DNA from: Azonexaceae bacterium
Lineage (GTDB): Bacteria; Pseudomonadota; Gammaproteobacteria; Burkholderiales; Rhodocyclaceae
DNA: 64,000 bases
NCBI GenBank assembly: GCA_013335535.1
Contig: JAAXVL010000005.1
Span: 62,001-126,000, forward strand
Direction of reading: 5' to 3'
Shown: in pieces, positions 8,333-17,926 of the stretch
Layout: each line of letters begins with the position of its first letter
Position numbering within the stretch: the first letter of the stretch is position 1
The notes under the pieces: generated by a model
Database searches by the model: none
What the model saw: only the letters and a program-made list of their open reading frames with translations
Told to the model about the DNA's origin: nothing
Program-made: the position numbers and the translations under genes

Positions 8333-11300
8333 CTACCGTTCGCGCGCCACGAGCCAGCCTTCCAGACTGGGGCTGATCAGGGCTGGCGAAAACACGAATC
8401 CCTGGATGCTGTCCACCCGGCCATCGCGCAGAAAAGCCAGCTGCGCATCCGTTTCGACCCCCTCGGCGACAATGCTGACCTGCAGGCTGGCCCCCAGCGC
8501 GAGGATGGTGCGGACAATCGCCACATCGGCGGCGTTGCCGGGCAGCCCCTGGACGAAGGACTTGTCGATCTTGAAGCAGGTGATCGGGAACATTTTGAGA
8601 TGCGACAGCGAGGAATACCCCGTGCCGAAGTCGTCGACGGCCAGCTGGACGCCCAACGCCCGCAGCTTGTGCATGATCTGCCCGGCCGCTTCGCCCGACG
8701 ACAGGGCGCCTTCGGTAATTTCGAGCTCCAGGCAGCAGGCATCGATGCCAAACTGGTGGATCGCCAGGTCGACATCGGCGACAAAGCGCTCGCTGATCTG
8801 GATCGGCGCGACATTTACCGACACCTTGGGAATCCGGATGCCCCGTTTCTGCCAGTCACTCATCTGGCGGCAGGATTCGCGCAGCGCCCAGAGCCCGAGT
8901 TCGCCGAGCAGACCGATTTCCTCGATCAGCGGCAGGAATTCCGACGGCGGCAGCACGCCCCGTAGCGGATGCTTCCAGCGGGCCAGCGCCTCGACGCCGG
9001 TCAACATGCCTGTCGTCGGCGAGACCTGGGGCTGGTAGGCCAGGAAAAACTGGTTTTCCTGCAGCGCATGGCGCAATTCGACGGTGAGCTGCAGCTTGCT
9101 GACCAGATTGCGCGACATTTCCTGCGAGTAGAACTCGATGCAGTTGCCACCCCGCTGCTTGGCGCTGTACATCGCGGTGTCGGCCGCCTTGATCAGTTCG
9201 GAAGGCCGGCGGCCGTCCGTGGGATAGAGTGCGATGCCGATGCTGGCCGTCGGGATGACCTCCTGGCCGCCGAGAAGCGTCGGCACCGAGAGGTTCTGCA
9301 ACAGGCGCCCGAGCATTTCATTGATGACGCCGACGTCGCCGCAGTCCTCCATGACCAGCACAAATTCGTCGCCGCCCCAGCGGCCGAGAATGTCGTTTTT
9401 CCGGGTCGATGCCAGCAGACGCTCGGAAACGAGCTTGAGATACGAGTCGCCGTTGGTGTGACCCAGCGTGTCGTTGATGATCTTGAAGCGATCGAGGTCG
9501 ATGAACACCACCGCCGCCCCGCTGCCATTGCGCTTGCAACGCTGCAGGGACTGGTTCAGGCCCTGGCTGAAATTCATGCGGTTCGGCAGGTTGGTCAGCG
9601 AATCGTGGTTGGCCAGGTAATACAGCCGCTCCTCCGCCTGCTTCGCCTTGGAAATGTCGGAAAAGACCGAAACATAATTCTTGATCTGCCCGTTATCGCC
9701 CAGGATGGACGAAATGCTTCCCCACTGCGGGTAGATTTCGCCATTCTTGCGCCGGTTCCAGATTTCGCCAGCCCAGCGCCCCTTTTGCTCGAGCTGCGCC
9801 CAGATTTCCTCGTAGAAATGGGGCGTATGAACGCCGGATTTCAGCAGGCGCGGCGTCCTGCCCAGCGCCTCCTCCGTGCTGTAACCCGTGATTTCGGTGA
9901 AAGCGCGGTTGATCGAGACGATTCGCCCCAACGGGTCGGTCAGCATGACCGCCTCGGCCGCCGTATCCATGATGATGTCAGTCGGCAACACATTGCTGTT
10001 GGAACCGCGCTGACCGGATTCGCCGAACACCATGACGCAGCCAGTAATCATCGAGTCCTCAACGAGCGGCGTGCAGACATATTGGAGGGTAATAGCCATG
10101 CTGCCGTCACCGGCCAGGACGTTATAGCTCCCCTGCCGCGTTTCGCCGTCCTGCAAGGTGGCGATGAACGGACAGTTATCGGCATCCAGGCCGGACTCCG
10201 TGCTGCACAGGATGTCGCAGCAATCCTTGCCGGTGAGGAAACCCTCGTCGCAGCCCAGCATCTTGGCCGCAATTTCGTTGGCAAACACGATGCGCCCGTC
10301 GATATCGAGGCTGATCAGGCCCTCCCCGGCGGCTTCGAGAATCTTGGTGTGGCGCCGATGAACCTCCTCGATGGCCAGCTGGTAGTTGTAGCGCTGGGTG
10401 ACGTTGCGCGCGTTGATCAGGATCTCGCTTTCACCATTGGCACCGAGAGTGTGCTTGAATGTCGCTTCCACCCAGAGTTCATTCTTGTCCGGCCGCCGCC
10501 CGCGCATGACGCGGGTCAGCTGCGTGCCGAGCGGACGCAGCACGTCGAGCAGGCCAAGTGCGGCGTCCGACGGCTCATCGACGACATCGCTCAGTTTGAG
10601 GCCGGTCATCTGGGTGCTTTCCAGACCGAAAAGATCTCGGCAAGCGGGCGAGGCAAAGCGAAACACGCCATCCAGCGAAAGCCTGGCGATGACATCGGTC
10701 GAATTCTCGGCGAGCAGACGGTAGCTTTCCTCGCTGTTTTTCAGGGCGCGCTGGGCCATGACTTCGATCAGCGCCAGGGACAACGAGCTGGCGGCATCCT
10801 TCTCGATGCGCGTCCACGGTGGCGACTTGTCGTTGTAGGACTGGATCCACGTCGCGAACGAAGTGCGCGGCGAAACGCGCGGGCCGTTTTCGTCGATCAC
10901 CACCTTTTTCTGCGGGTTTCCGGCCCAGTGCAGGGTTCTCAGGATGCCCTGGCGGAACCACATGATGAAGTTGTCCATCCGGTGGTCGAGCGGCGCCACG
11001 ATCATCCCGCTCAGTTCCTCGGCGCCATGGGCTTTCAGTTCCCCAGGTTCGAAGAGGTCGCCGAGCGTGTCGGTGGCAAACACCGAGGCCACCGGCAAAT
11101 GCTTCATGCGCTCGACCAGAATGTCGATCAGTTCGGGGGGCAGCACACTGCCGATGGCATGGCGAATTCCGTCGATGCTGAGCACTGCTCCGGCGGCATG
11201 GACAAGACCCAGCAGCTTGTCCTTGACGACCAGAATCGCCGGATCGAGCGCCTTCGAGCTGCGAATGAGGTCGGTCAGCTCGTGCAACAGGTTGCGAATC

Positions 11301-12304
11301 CGGTCCTGCAACTGCTCCCGCTCCTGATTGTCCATGTTGATAAGCTTGAGCGACACAATGCGCCCGATGAACTCGTCCATTTCGCGGGCGCGCAAGCCGA
11401 CGTGCTTGGGCGTGAAATGGTGACAGGCGATCAGTCCCCAGAGCTGGCCATTCTGCACCAGCGAAATACTCAGACTGGCGTGCACGCCCATGTTGCGGAG
11501 ATATTCGATATGGACCGGCGACAGGCTGCGCAGCCAGGAATCGCTCAGATCGAGGGGCTCGGCCTGCTGGCCGGACGTCACGATGGGAATCGGCTCGGCT
11601 GCCACATCGCTGATGACGCGAACAAGGTTGCGCACATACAGCGCCCGGGCCTGCGGCGGGATATCGGATGCCGGAAAACGGTTACCCAGATAGGAATCGA
11701 CTGTATCGACCTTGCTCTCGGCGATCACCTCGCCATCCCAGTTGCTGTCGAAGCGATACATCATCACCCGGTCGAATCCGGTCAATAGCCGGACCTGCTC
11801 GACCGTCAGCTGGGCGTAGCGCTGCAGATTGGACTCGGAGTCGAGTTTCCAGAGCGAATCGCGAATCGGCACGAACAGGTTGTGAAAGACATCGCCGCTT
11901 TCCGCCGGGGAATACTCGATCTCGATGATCACGAGCGAATCGTTGAGGAAAGCCTGGCCATCAAAATAACGCTTGCAGCCGTCGATTTCAAACTCGAAAA
12001 AACAGATGCGCCCGCCCTCCCAGGCCGGTCCTTGCAACATGTTCCGGATGCCAGCGAGCTGCGACGAACCGAGCACGTTATCCAGCGGCTGGCCGATGAT
12101 GTCGCTGGCAGAGAAAGGGAAAAGCCAATCGACATTGCCACTGGCCGCCTGCACGACCAGATCCTCACGCCGCGCGGCGAGCAGGACGCCGAAGGGCTGG
12201 ATGCTGCCTATTCGATGGATTGGCTCTGCGGCACAGGTTCTGAGCGCTTCCTCGAGCGCGGAATTCGACAGTTCAGGCGAGGAGGCTAGCGGCATGTTCA
12301 TCAA
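8333..12304 (-). CDS. bphP: Bacteriophytochrome with PAS, GGDEF and EAL domains
   Basis: 1323 residues. PAS_2 (about 20-125) carries Cys24 in TCAAEPIHRIGSIQPFG, the position that binds biliverdin in bacteriophytochromes. GAF (about 145-310) has the PASDIPPQAR motif and the CHH pair. PHY (about 325-500) has the tongue motif PRTSF. Several PAS domains follow. GGDEF near residue 978 is intact, with an RxxD inhibitory site five residues upstream (RKND). The EAL domain has EAL near 1104 plus DDFGTGYSS. The protein should sense red/far-red light and make and/or degrade cyclic di-GMP. Its start overlaps the heme oxygenase gene by 32 bp, so chromophore supply and apoprotein are translationally coupled. 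Confidence 0.95.
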   Translation of the reverse strand: MMNMPLASSPELSNSALEEALRTCAAEPIHRIGSIQPFGVLLAARREDLVVQAASGNVDWLFPFSASDIIGQPLDNVLGSSQLAGIRNMLQGPAWEGGRICFFEFEIDGCKRYFDGQAFLNDSLVIIEIEYSPAESGDVFHNLFVPIRDSLWKLDSESNLQRYAQLTVEQVRLLTGFDRVMMYRFDSNWDGEVIAESKVDTVDSYLGNRFPASDIPPQARALYVRNLVRVISDVAAEPIPIVTSGQQAEPLDLSDSWLRSLSPVHIEYLRNMGVHASLSISLVQNGQLWGLIACHHFTPKHVGLRAREMDEFIGRIVSLKLINMDNQEREQLQDRIRNLLHELTDLIRSSKALDPAILVVKDKLLGLVHAAGAVLSIDGIRHAIGSVLPPELIDILVERMKHLPVASVFATDTLGDLFEPGELKAHGAEELSGMIVAPLDHRMDNFIMWFRQGILRTLHWAGNPQKKVVIDENGPRVSPRTSFATWIQSYNDKSPPWTRIEKDAASSLSLALIEVMAQRALKNSEESYRLLAENSTDVIARLSLDGVFRFASPACRDLFGLESTQMTGLKLSDVVDEPSDAALGLLDVLRPLGTQLTRVMRGRRPDKNELWVEATFKHTLGANGESEILINARNVTQRYNYQLAIEEVHRRHTKILEAAGEGLISLDIDGRIVFANEIAAKMLGCDEGFLTGKDCCDILCSTESGLDADNCPFIATLQDGETRQGSYNVLAGDGSMAITLQYVCTPLVEDSMITGCVMVFGESGQRGSNSNVLPTDIIMDTAAEAVMLTDPLGRIVSINRAFTEITGYSTEEALGRTPRLLKSGVHTPHFYEEIWAQLEQKGRWAGEIWNRRKNGEIYPQWGSISSILGDNGQIKNYVSVFSDISKAKQAEERLYYLANHDSLTNLPNRMNFSQGLNQSLQRCKRNGSGAAVVFIDLDRFKIINDTLGHTNGDSYLKLVSERLLASTRKNDILGRWGGDEFVLVMEDCGDVGVINEMLGRLLQNLSVPTLLGGQEVIPTASIGIALYPTDGRRPSELIKAADTAMYSAKQRGGNCIEFYSQEMSRNLVSKLQLTVELRHALQENQFFLAYQPQVSPTTGMLTGVEALARWKHPLRGVLPPSEFLPLIEEIGLLGELGLWALRESCRQMSDWQKRGIRIPKVSVNVAPIQISERFVADVDLAIHQFGIDACCLELEITEGALSSGEAAGQIMHKLRALGVQLAVDDFGTGYSSLSHLKMFPITCFKIDKSFVQGLPGNAADVAIVRTILALGASLQVSIVAEGVETDAQLAFLRDGRVDSIQGFVFSPALISPSLEGWLVARER

Positions 12305-12884
12305 GAGCGGTTTCTATCAATCGGAAAGTTCTGTTGGCTGACAGGATGGCGCTGTCGAGTGCCGCCGGCCCGGTCAGCCGGTCATTGAGCAGCGCCACGA
12401 TTTCGCCCCAGCGCTGATCGATCTCATCGCCATACCCGGCAAAGAAACGGGCGCCTTGCGCTGGCGTCAGCCCGAGGTGTTTACTCAGTCCCTGACCAAT
12501 GACCCGCCCGCCCAGGGAAGAGCCTTCAATGGCGTACAGCACGCCAAACAGCCCATATTGATCGTCGATAAGCTCAGGCAAGGCAGAAGTCCGCCCCACT
12601 GGCGCATCAATTCCGAACCAGGCGAGATCCGCATTCAGCCACGGCAGCTTGCGCCGGGCAGCATAGGAAAAATTGACGGGCCAGCGCCGCAGCGCGTCGT
12701 CGATTGACGCTTCAATACGCGCGTAGCACCCGAAATACGCCGTCAGCACTTTCCGGTAATGGGCCAGCGGATATCCGGGTGAGGTCAGATGGTTGAGCAG
12801 TGGATGCTTGTTCAGGCGGACGTGTGCCGGGTGGGTCGCCTCGCGCAGGACTTTCCGGGCATCCTTCGGTTCGCTCAGGGACAC
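12273..12884 (-). CDS. bphO: Heme oxygenase (biliverdin-producing)
   Basis: 203 residues. The GTG start at 12884 lies inside the stop region of the upstream MerR-B12 gene and was chosen because homology begins right after it. The TxxxH pattern (THPAHVRL, His21) fits the proximal heme ligand. EGSSLGGRVIGQGL matches the distal-helix glycine motif. The enzyme opens heme to biliverdin, carbon monoxide and iron, supplying the chromophore for the phytochrome encoded immediately downstream. The order (regulator, chromophore enzyme, photoreceptor) and the overlaps suggest one transcript. Confidence 0.92.
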   Translation of the reverse strand: MSLSEPKDARKVLREATHPAHVRLNKHPLLNHLTSPGYPLAHYRKVLTAYFGCYARIEASIDDALRRWPVNFSYAARRKLPWLNADLAWFGIDAPVGRTSALPELIDDQYGLFGVLYAIEGSSLGGRVIGQGLSKHLGLTPAQGARFFAGYGDEIDQRWGEIVALLNDRLTGPAALDSAILSANRTFRLIETALDEHAASLLA

Positions 12885-13795
12885 TGTGCCACGTCCGCAC
12901 TTCGCCCGCAGACGAACTGCTCCAGATGTTGCCCCGCCAGCACCAGATCGGAAAATATCCGGACATCGGGCAGCTTTCGGCGAATGCCGGCCGCCCCGGC
13001 GCCACCTGCCCATATCACCTTGCCGGGCGGCAACAACCCCTGTAACTTGGACAACCAGGGACGCACCAAGCGCTTCGGATAGGCAAAGCTGAACGACACG
13101 GCGACGATATCGGCCTGACAGGCATGAACGGTCATGGCGATTTCATGGACCGGGACCTGGGGGCCGAGACTGATGCAGTTGGCGCCAAGGTCGGCAAAGA
13201 CACATTGGGCCATCAGAAGACCGAGCAGATGCGGCTCATCCACGGGCGTGCCAAAGACAATGGTCGGAAAATCCGGCGTGGGAGAGACGGTTAGCAACTC
13301 TGCCGAAAGCAGGCTGACCAGAATGCCGGTACAAAGATGCTCGTGGTGAATGCCGATTTCGTTCCTGACCCACGCCACTCCCATGGCGCTGGTGAGCGGT
13401 GAAATGACGTTGCAGACATACTCGCTCAGCGTCACCCCGGCCCGCGCTTGAAGCAGCAGCGTCTTCAGCCCGTTAAGGTCATAGGCCTTCAAGCGGTCGA
13501 TGGCCTGACGGGAAAACGGATGCGCCATCACCAGCGCCTCGTCGCCCAGGCAGCCACTCGCCAGGGAGTCCAGCTCTTTCAAGGTCTTGCCGACGATCTG
13601 GGCGGGACGAAAACCGTCATCGATCAATCGCCGGATCAGGCGCAACTGGGCAAGCTGCTCCGCGCTGTAAATTCGTCCGTTGTGACTCGCGAAGACGGGA
13701 AACCCGTAACGCATGCGCCATTTCCTGAGCAAATCGTTACTAAAACCGGTTTCCAGCTCCAATACGGTTGCAGTAATGATTTGGCTAGGCTTCAT
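12875..13795 (-). CDS. MerR-family regulator with B12-binding domain (CarH/LitR-like)
   Basis: 306 residues. The N-terminal MerR winged helix (about 1-75) is followed by a helical bundle and a C-terminal cobalamin-binding domain. The Wx9EH signature of adenosylcobalamin photoreceptors is present (W142, E152-H153). So is the ExHxxG cobalamin ligand motif (EPHLLG, His189). Proteins with these features repress in the dark with adenosylcobalamin bound and release DNA in light. It is the first gene of the heme oxygenase-phytochrome operon and probably controls it. A paralogue lies at 40987-41892. Confidence 0.92.
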   Translation of the reverse strand: MKPSQIITATVLELETGFSNDLLRKWRMRYGFPVFASHNGRIYSAEQLAQLRLIRRLIDDGFRPAQIVGKTLKELDSLASGCLGDEALVMAHPFSRQAIDRLKAYDLNGLKTLLLQARAGVTLSEYVCNVISPLTSAMGVAWVRNEIGIHHEHLCTGILVSLLSAELLTVSPTPDFPTIVFGTPVDEPHLLGLLMAQCVFADLGANCISLGPQVPVHEIAMTVHACQADIVAVSFSFAYPKRLVRPWLSKLQGLLPPGKVIWAGGAGAAGIRRKLPDVRIFSDLVLAGQHLEQFVCGRSADVAQCP

Positions 13796-13845
13796 AGCGC
13801 GCCATACTATATGAATTCGGCGATGCTACTGTGACGCTACCTAGC

Positions 13846-13894
13846 GGACAAATACACGCTCCTGGCGGTTTTTGTCCTGATTTTGGCGGACAAG
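13846..13894. promoter_or_regulatory. Candidate CarH/LitR operator half-sites
   Basis: GGACAAA (13846-13852), TTTGTCC (13871-13877) and GGACAAG (13888-13894) form convergent and divergent inverted pairs upstream of the MerR-B12 gene. The same TTTGTCC/GGACAAA half-sites occur upstream of the paralogue at 40897-40985. Operator function is inferred. Confidence 0.5.
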
Positions 13895-13977
13895 AAACCC
13901 AAGAAATCACGCCCCGGGAAATGCCCCCATTCCGTCAATTCCCGACTTGCATAAACGACCATCCGCCATTTGTCTTG

Positions 13978-15669
13978 TCAGGCGCCCCTTGGGAGTGTTT
14001 CGCTCAAAGTCGCTTCATCAAGCTGGCGCGGCAAGATGACCGTAAATCGCGTGCCCTTGCCGACTTCGCTGCTCACTTCGATGCGGCCATGATGTTTCCT
14101 GACAATGCCGTAGGACAGAGAAAGCCCCAGCCCGGTGCCCTTGCCGACCGGCTTGGTGGTAAAGAAGGGCTCGAAGATGCGGCTGAGGTTTTCCGGCGGA
14201 ATGCCCCGTCCGGTGTCTTCGATTTCGACGCGCACTTCTTCGTCCGTGAATGAGGTCCGGATGCTGATCTGGCCGTGCTCTTCGATGGCCTGCGAGGCAT
14301 TGACGAGAAGGTTCATGAAGACCTGGTTGAGCTGTGACGGCGCGCACATGATTTCCGGAATGGCGGCGTATTCCTTGACGACCTTGGCCTTGTACTTGAG
14401 TTCGTTCCAGACCACATTGAGTGTGCTGTCGAGCCCCATTTCGAGGTTGGCCAGGACGATTTCGGAACTGCTGACGTGGGAGAAGTTCTTGAGATCGCGG
14501 ACGATGTCCTGAACGCGCTGGACGCCGTCGTTGGTTTCGGCGAGCAGCAGCTCGAGATCTTCCTGCAGGTAATCGAGTTCGAGGTCCTTCTTCAACTGTG
14601 TCACGCTGGCCTTGGAGGCTTCACCCAGTTCGTGCTCGATTTCGGCGTAGGCGTCGAGCACCTTGCCCAGGTCCGCGATGTAGCGTTGCAGCGTGCCGAG
14701 GTTGGATTTGACGAAGCCGACGGGATTGTTGATTTCGTGCGCCACCCCTGCCGCCAGCTGGCCGATGGAGGCCATCTTCTCGGACTGGATCAATTGGCTT
14801 TGCGCCTCTTCGAGACGGGCGATCAGTGCGGCCTGCTGCTCGCGCTCGGCCTTCAGTTTGCTGTTGGCCGACAGCAGTTCCCCGGTACGCTGCTCGACGC
14901 GCCGTTCAAGTTCATCGCGGGATTCGCGTAGCGCGTCCTCGGCGGCGACCCGGCGGGTGACGTCGGCAAAGCTGAAAACGCGGCCGACGATGTGCTCGTC
15001 AATGTATTGCGGCCGCGACTTGCATTCAAAAACCCGGCCATCGGCAAGACTGAAATACTCTTCGCTCTCCTCGCTGTCCACGATGGCGCTCAGCCTTTCG
15101 CGGCAGGCTGCCTGCTCCTTCACCAGGCTCGACACATGCTCGATGATTTCATCATCCTTGCGCTGTTCGAGCAGGTCATCGGGAATCCGCCACATGGCCG
15201 AGAACATCCGGTTCATGCTGACGATCCGGCCGTGCCAGTCGATGGCCAGAATCCCGTTGCCGGTGGCTTCGAGCGTGGCGCGCAGGCGGGACAAAGTCTG
15301 CTCGAGCTGCTCCTCGGTTTTGCGTTCCTGGCGGATATCCCGGGCCTGAACGAGCAGATAGGTTTTGCCCTCATGCTCAATCAGCGAGATCGATTTCGAT
15401 ACCTCGATGAGCTCGCCGTCGGCGCCGCAGTAAAGCCCCTCTTGCCATTCGATTTCGGTAAAAGTGCCCGCCGCGACCTCTTCCCAGTAAAAGACATCCG
15501 GCAGCGAACTTTCGATATCAATGATCTTGCGCTCAAGCAGCTCTTCCTCGGTGTACCCGAGGACCTGTCCGGCCTGGCGATTGGCGCGGACGATCTGCAG
15601 GCCATCGCTATCTACCAGCAGAACCATGCTGGCGCTGTGATCGAGCATCTTTTGCTCGAGAGAGATCAC
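13978..15669 (-). CDS. PAS-PAS sensor histidine kinase
   Basis: 563 residues without transmembrane segments. It has two PAS domains (about 10-115 and 130-240), then a coiled coil. The HisKA site AAGVAHEINNPVGF has its His near 308. The HATPase carries N (NLLVNASQAI), G1 (EDTGRGIPPE) and G2 (GKGTGLGLSLSYGIV) boxes. Its start overlaps the upstream HD-GYP stop by 4 bp (ATGA), so the two are translated together. No receiver domain is visible nearby on this strand. The kinase may signal to the HD-GYP output or to a distant regulator. The sensed ligand is unknown. Confidence 0.9.
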   Translation of the reverse strand: MISLEQKMLDHSASMVLLVDSDGLQIVRANRQAGQVLGYTEEELLERKIIDIESSLPDVFYWEEVAAGTFTEIEWQEGLYCGADGELIEVSKSISLIEHEGKTYLLVQARDIRQERKTEEQLEQTLSRLRATLEATGNGILAIDWHGRIVSMNRMFSAMWRIPDDLLEQRKDDEIIEHVSSLVKEQAACRERLSAIVDSEESEEYFSLADGRVFECKSRPQYIDEHIVGRVFSFADVTRRVAAEDALRESRDELERRVEQRTGELLSANSKLKAEREQQAALIARLEEAQSQLIQSEKMASIGQLAAGVAHEINNPVGFVKSNLGTLQRYIADLGKVLDAYAEIEHELGEASKASVTQLKKDLELDYLQEDLELLLAETNDGVQRVQDIVRDLKNFSHVSSSEIVLANLEMGLDSTLNVVWNELKYKAKVVKEYAAIPEIMCAPSQLNQVFMNLLVNASQAIEEHGQISIRTSFTDEEVRVEIEDTGRGIPPENLSRIFEPFFTTKPVGKGTGLGLSLSYGIVRKHHGRIEVSSEVGKGTRFTVILPRQLDEATLSETLPRGA

Positions 15670-16937
15670 TTCTTGGTCCCCTCCTGCCCCTGGCTGGCGT
15701 CAAAGTAGTAGCTGACCCGCGTACGGGGACTCAGGTAATTGTAGATATGGCGCGGCACCAGGGCCGGCTTGATCGCCTTGGCGATATTGAGGTCGGACTC
15801 CAGCGACAGGTCGATCAGGATCGCCTCGTCGCGGGGCACCGATTCGTCGTAGACAACGAGGATGGGCTTCATCGGCTGGCCGGTGTTGACCGTCGCCACC
15901 ATGGCCATGGCGCCGTTCGACAACTGGACCACGGTCCCCGGCGGATAGACGCCAAGCCGGCGAATGAGCAGTTGCAAAAGGCGCGGGTCAAACTTGCCGC
16001 GCAGCCTGGCGAACATGAGCGACAGGGCTTCGTGCGGCATCAGCGCGTTGGCGATATTGACCGGGTTGCACAGCTCGTCGTAGTAATTGGCGAGGCCGAC
16101 AATGCGCGCCAGCAGGTTGATGCCCTCGCCCTTGAGACGCTGCGGATAACCCGAGCCGTCGAACATTTCGTGGTGCTGCTGGATGATGGCGAGGACGGGT
16201 GGTGAAAAGCCAAGACGCTTGCCGAGGGTCACGCCGTAATCGCAGTGCTGCTCGTAGAGATGCTGCTCGGCCTGCGTCAGGGGCTCGATCTTGAGCAGGA
16301 TGCGGCTGGGAATTTCGGAGCGCCCGAGGTCGTGGAACAAGGCGCCCATGCCGAGTGCCGTAACGGCTTCCTGCGGCACACCAAGGTCGCGGGCAAGCAT
16401 GAGCGACAACATGGTGACGTTGAGCGAGTGAAAATACAGCTCCTCGCCGCCGGCCATGTCGCCCATGACGTGAATGGCCAGTTCCGGCGCGCTGAGGATG
16501 GATTCCGAAATCTGGGTGACCAGCTGATTGGCTGATTTGACCGTCTCGGCCGGCTTGGTCAGGATGTTCTTTTCGACCTCGCGGATAGTGCTGGCGGTGA
16601 CGATGAAGGCATTTTCGATGCGCGCCGCCGCGGCGCGTTGGACGCGAATGCGCTCGATCATCTGCTTCTTGGCCGCCAGCGCCTGAGCGATGACCGGGCT
16701 GACCTCATCCCGGGCCGGCTCGGCTGGCGGCGGCTTTTTGACCCGGATTTCGCGGTCGCTCAGTTCCAGGCTGTAGCGCACGCGCTTGAGCCCCAGCCCG
16801 CGGATGGTCCGGATCTGTTCCTCGTTCTTGATCTTGAAGTGGCCGAGGGCAAACGGATGCTCGAACCAGCGCAAGTCGAGATAGACGTACAGCCCTATCC
16901 GAAGTTCGCTGACATCAATGGTGGGATCGCTGTTCAC
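15666..16937 (-). CDS. HD-GYP domain cyclic di-GMP phosphodiesterase
   Basis: 423 residues. An N-terminal DUF3391 domain (VSELRIGLYVYLDL) precedes the HD-GYP hydrolase: FHDLGRSEIP near residue 202, then QQHHEMFDGSGYP, which holds the HHE and GYP elements. All metal-binding motifs I can see are intact, so activity against cyclic di-GMP is expected. It is the first gene of a pair with the PAS kinase (4-bp overlap). About 3.4 kb further on the same strand is the phytochrome GGDEF-EAL gene, which makes this region a concentration of cyclic di-GMP functions. Confidence 0.92.
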   Translation of the reverse strand: MNSDPTIDVSELRIGLYVYLDLRWFEHPFALGHFKIKNEEQIRTIRGLGLKRVRYSLELSDREIRVKKPPPAEPARDEVSPVIAQALAAKKQMIERIRVQRAAAARIENAFIVTASTIREVEKNILTKPAETVKSANQLVTQISESILSAPELAIHVMGDMAGGEELYFHSLNVTMLSLMLARDLGVPQEAVTALGMGALFHDLGRSEIPSRILLKIEPLTQAEQHLYEQHCDYGVTLGKRLGFSPPVLAIIQQHHEMFDGSGYPQRLKGEGINLLARIVGLANYYDELCNPVNIANALMPHEALSLMFARLRGKFDPRLLQLLIRRLGVYPPGTVVQLSNGAMAMVATVNTGQPMKPILVVYDESVPRDEAILIDLSLESDLNIAKAIKPALVPRHIYNYLSPRTRVSYYFDASQGQEGTKK

Positions 16938-17041
16938 GGTTTTTGATAGCGGGAAGCTGACAGGAACTGAGTCGCATGGCCCATTCTATCCCTCTCCGGC
17001 ACCGGGCAGGCAACCTGGCGTCCGCTTGACTGAATCGGCTA

Positions 17042-17080
17042 TTCCACGGTCAACCGGAAAAAATGGCTCATTTTGAAATC
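17042..17080 (-). repeat. dispersed repeat, copy 4
   Basis: Exact core in inverted orientation (TTCCACGGTCAACCGGAAAA) followed by AATGGCTCATTTTGAAATC. It is intergenic, between the HD-GYP start and the Crp/Fnr 3' end. Confidence 0.85.
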
Positions 17081-17158
17081 ACCGGATACGCCAAGTCTGA
17101 TGTCGCGGATGCTCCGCTGCATCGTTTCATGCGGGCTGCTTCAAGAATAAAGCCGCGC

Positions 17159-17857
17159 TCAGGCCGGCTGATGTTTTTGCAGTTTTGGCACGCTGGGAAT
17201 GCGTATCCGCTTGCCTTCGACGATGATCAGCCCAAGGCTGCTCAGGTCGTGCAGGATGCGCGAAAAATGCTCCTGGGTCAGATTGAGCCGGGAGGCAATC
17301 ACGCCCTTGTTCGAAGAAAGCTCAAGCGCGACGTTCTCTGCGCCCCACTGGCTTTCCGGCAGTTCGTGCATGAGGAAATGGATGACGCGCTGCGTGCCCG
17401 AATGCAACGAATAGGCTTCGACGTCGGTCATCAGTTGATGCATGCGCATGGCCATGCCGGCCATCATTTTTCGGACGAAGGCATGGTCATTCTGCAATTC
17501 CTGATAAATCGCCGCCCTTGAGACATGCAGAACCAGCGAGTCGCTCAGCGCCTGGGCAAAGACAAAATAGGGCTTTTCCATGAACATGATGGCTTCACCG
17601 AAACTTTGCCCGGGCTGGATGATCTCGACCACCTTGTCGGTCCCCTGAGCCGAGGAGAGCGCCAGTTTTATCTGGCCATAGACCAGGACATGAAAGCCCG
17701 TGCAGGCGTCGCCATGGCGAAACAGCATGTCCCCCTTGGTCAGGCGCACTTCATGTACGCCTTTTGCCATTCGGGCAAGTTCATCCGGAGACAGCCCCTC
17801 GAACAGGGGAATACGACTTAAAAGGCTCTCGACTTGTACCGGCTGAAAATCCCGCAT
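17159..17857 (-). CDS. Crp/Fnr-family transcriptional regulator
   Basis: 232 residues. The cyclic-nucleotide-binding-like barrel (IPLFEGLSPDELARMA to about 120) leads through the dimer helix to a C-terminal winged helix (NKGVIASRLNLTQEHFSRILHDLSSLGLI). The four-cysteine iron-sulfur signature of Fnr is absent, so it is closer to the DNR/NnrR or general Crp type. A perfect TTGATGAGAATCAA box lies about 70 bp upstream, which suggests control by an Fnr-type protein or by itself. The effector cannot be told from sequence. Confidence 0.88.
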   Translation of the reverse strand: MRDFQPVQVESLLSRIPLFEGLSPDELARMAKGVHEVRLTKGDMLFRHGDACTGFHVLVYGQIKLALSSAQGTDKVVEIIQPGQSFGEAIMFMEKPYFVFAQALSDSLVLHVSRAAIYQELQNDHAFVRKMMAGMAMRMHQLMTDVEAYSLHSGTQRVIHFLMHELPESQWGAENVALELSSNKGVIASRLNLTQEHFSRILHDLSSLGLIIVEGKRIRIPSVPKLQKHQPA

Positions 17858-17911
17858 GCTGTCTCCTTGCTATTAAACCGTGCTCGACGCCAATTCACTT
17901 GGCATTTTCCG

Positions 17912-17924
17912 GTCACATTGTGAC
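17912..17924. promoter_or_regulatory. Palindrome GTCACATTGTGAC
   Basis: A perfect 6-bp-arm palindrome just upstream of the Fnr-type box in the Crp/Fnr promoter region. It may be a second operator. Confidence 0.35.
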
Positions 17925-17926
17925 TT

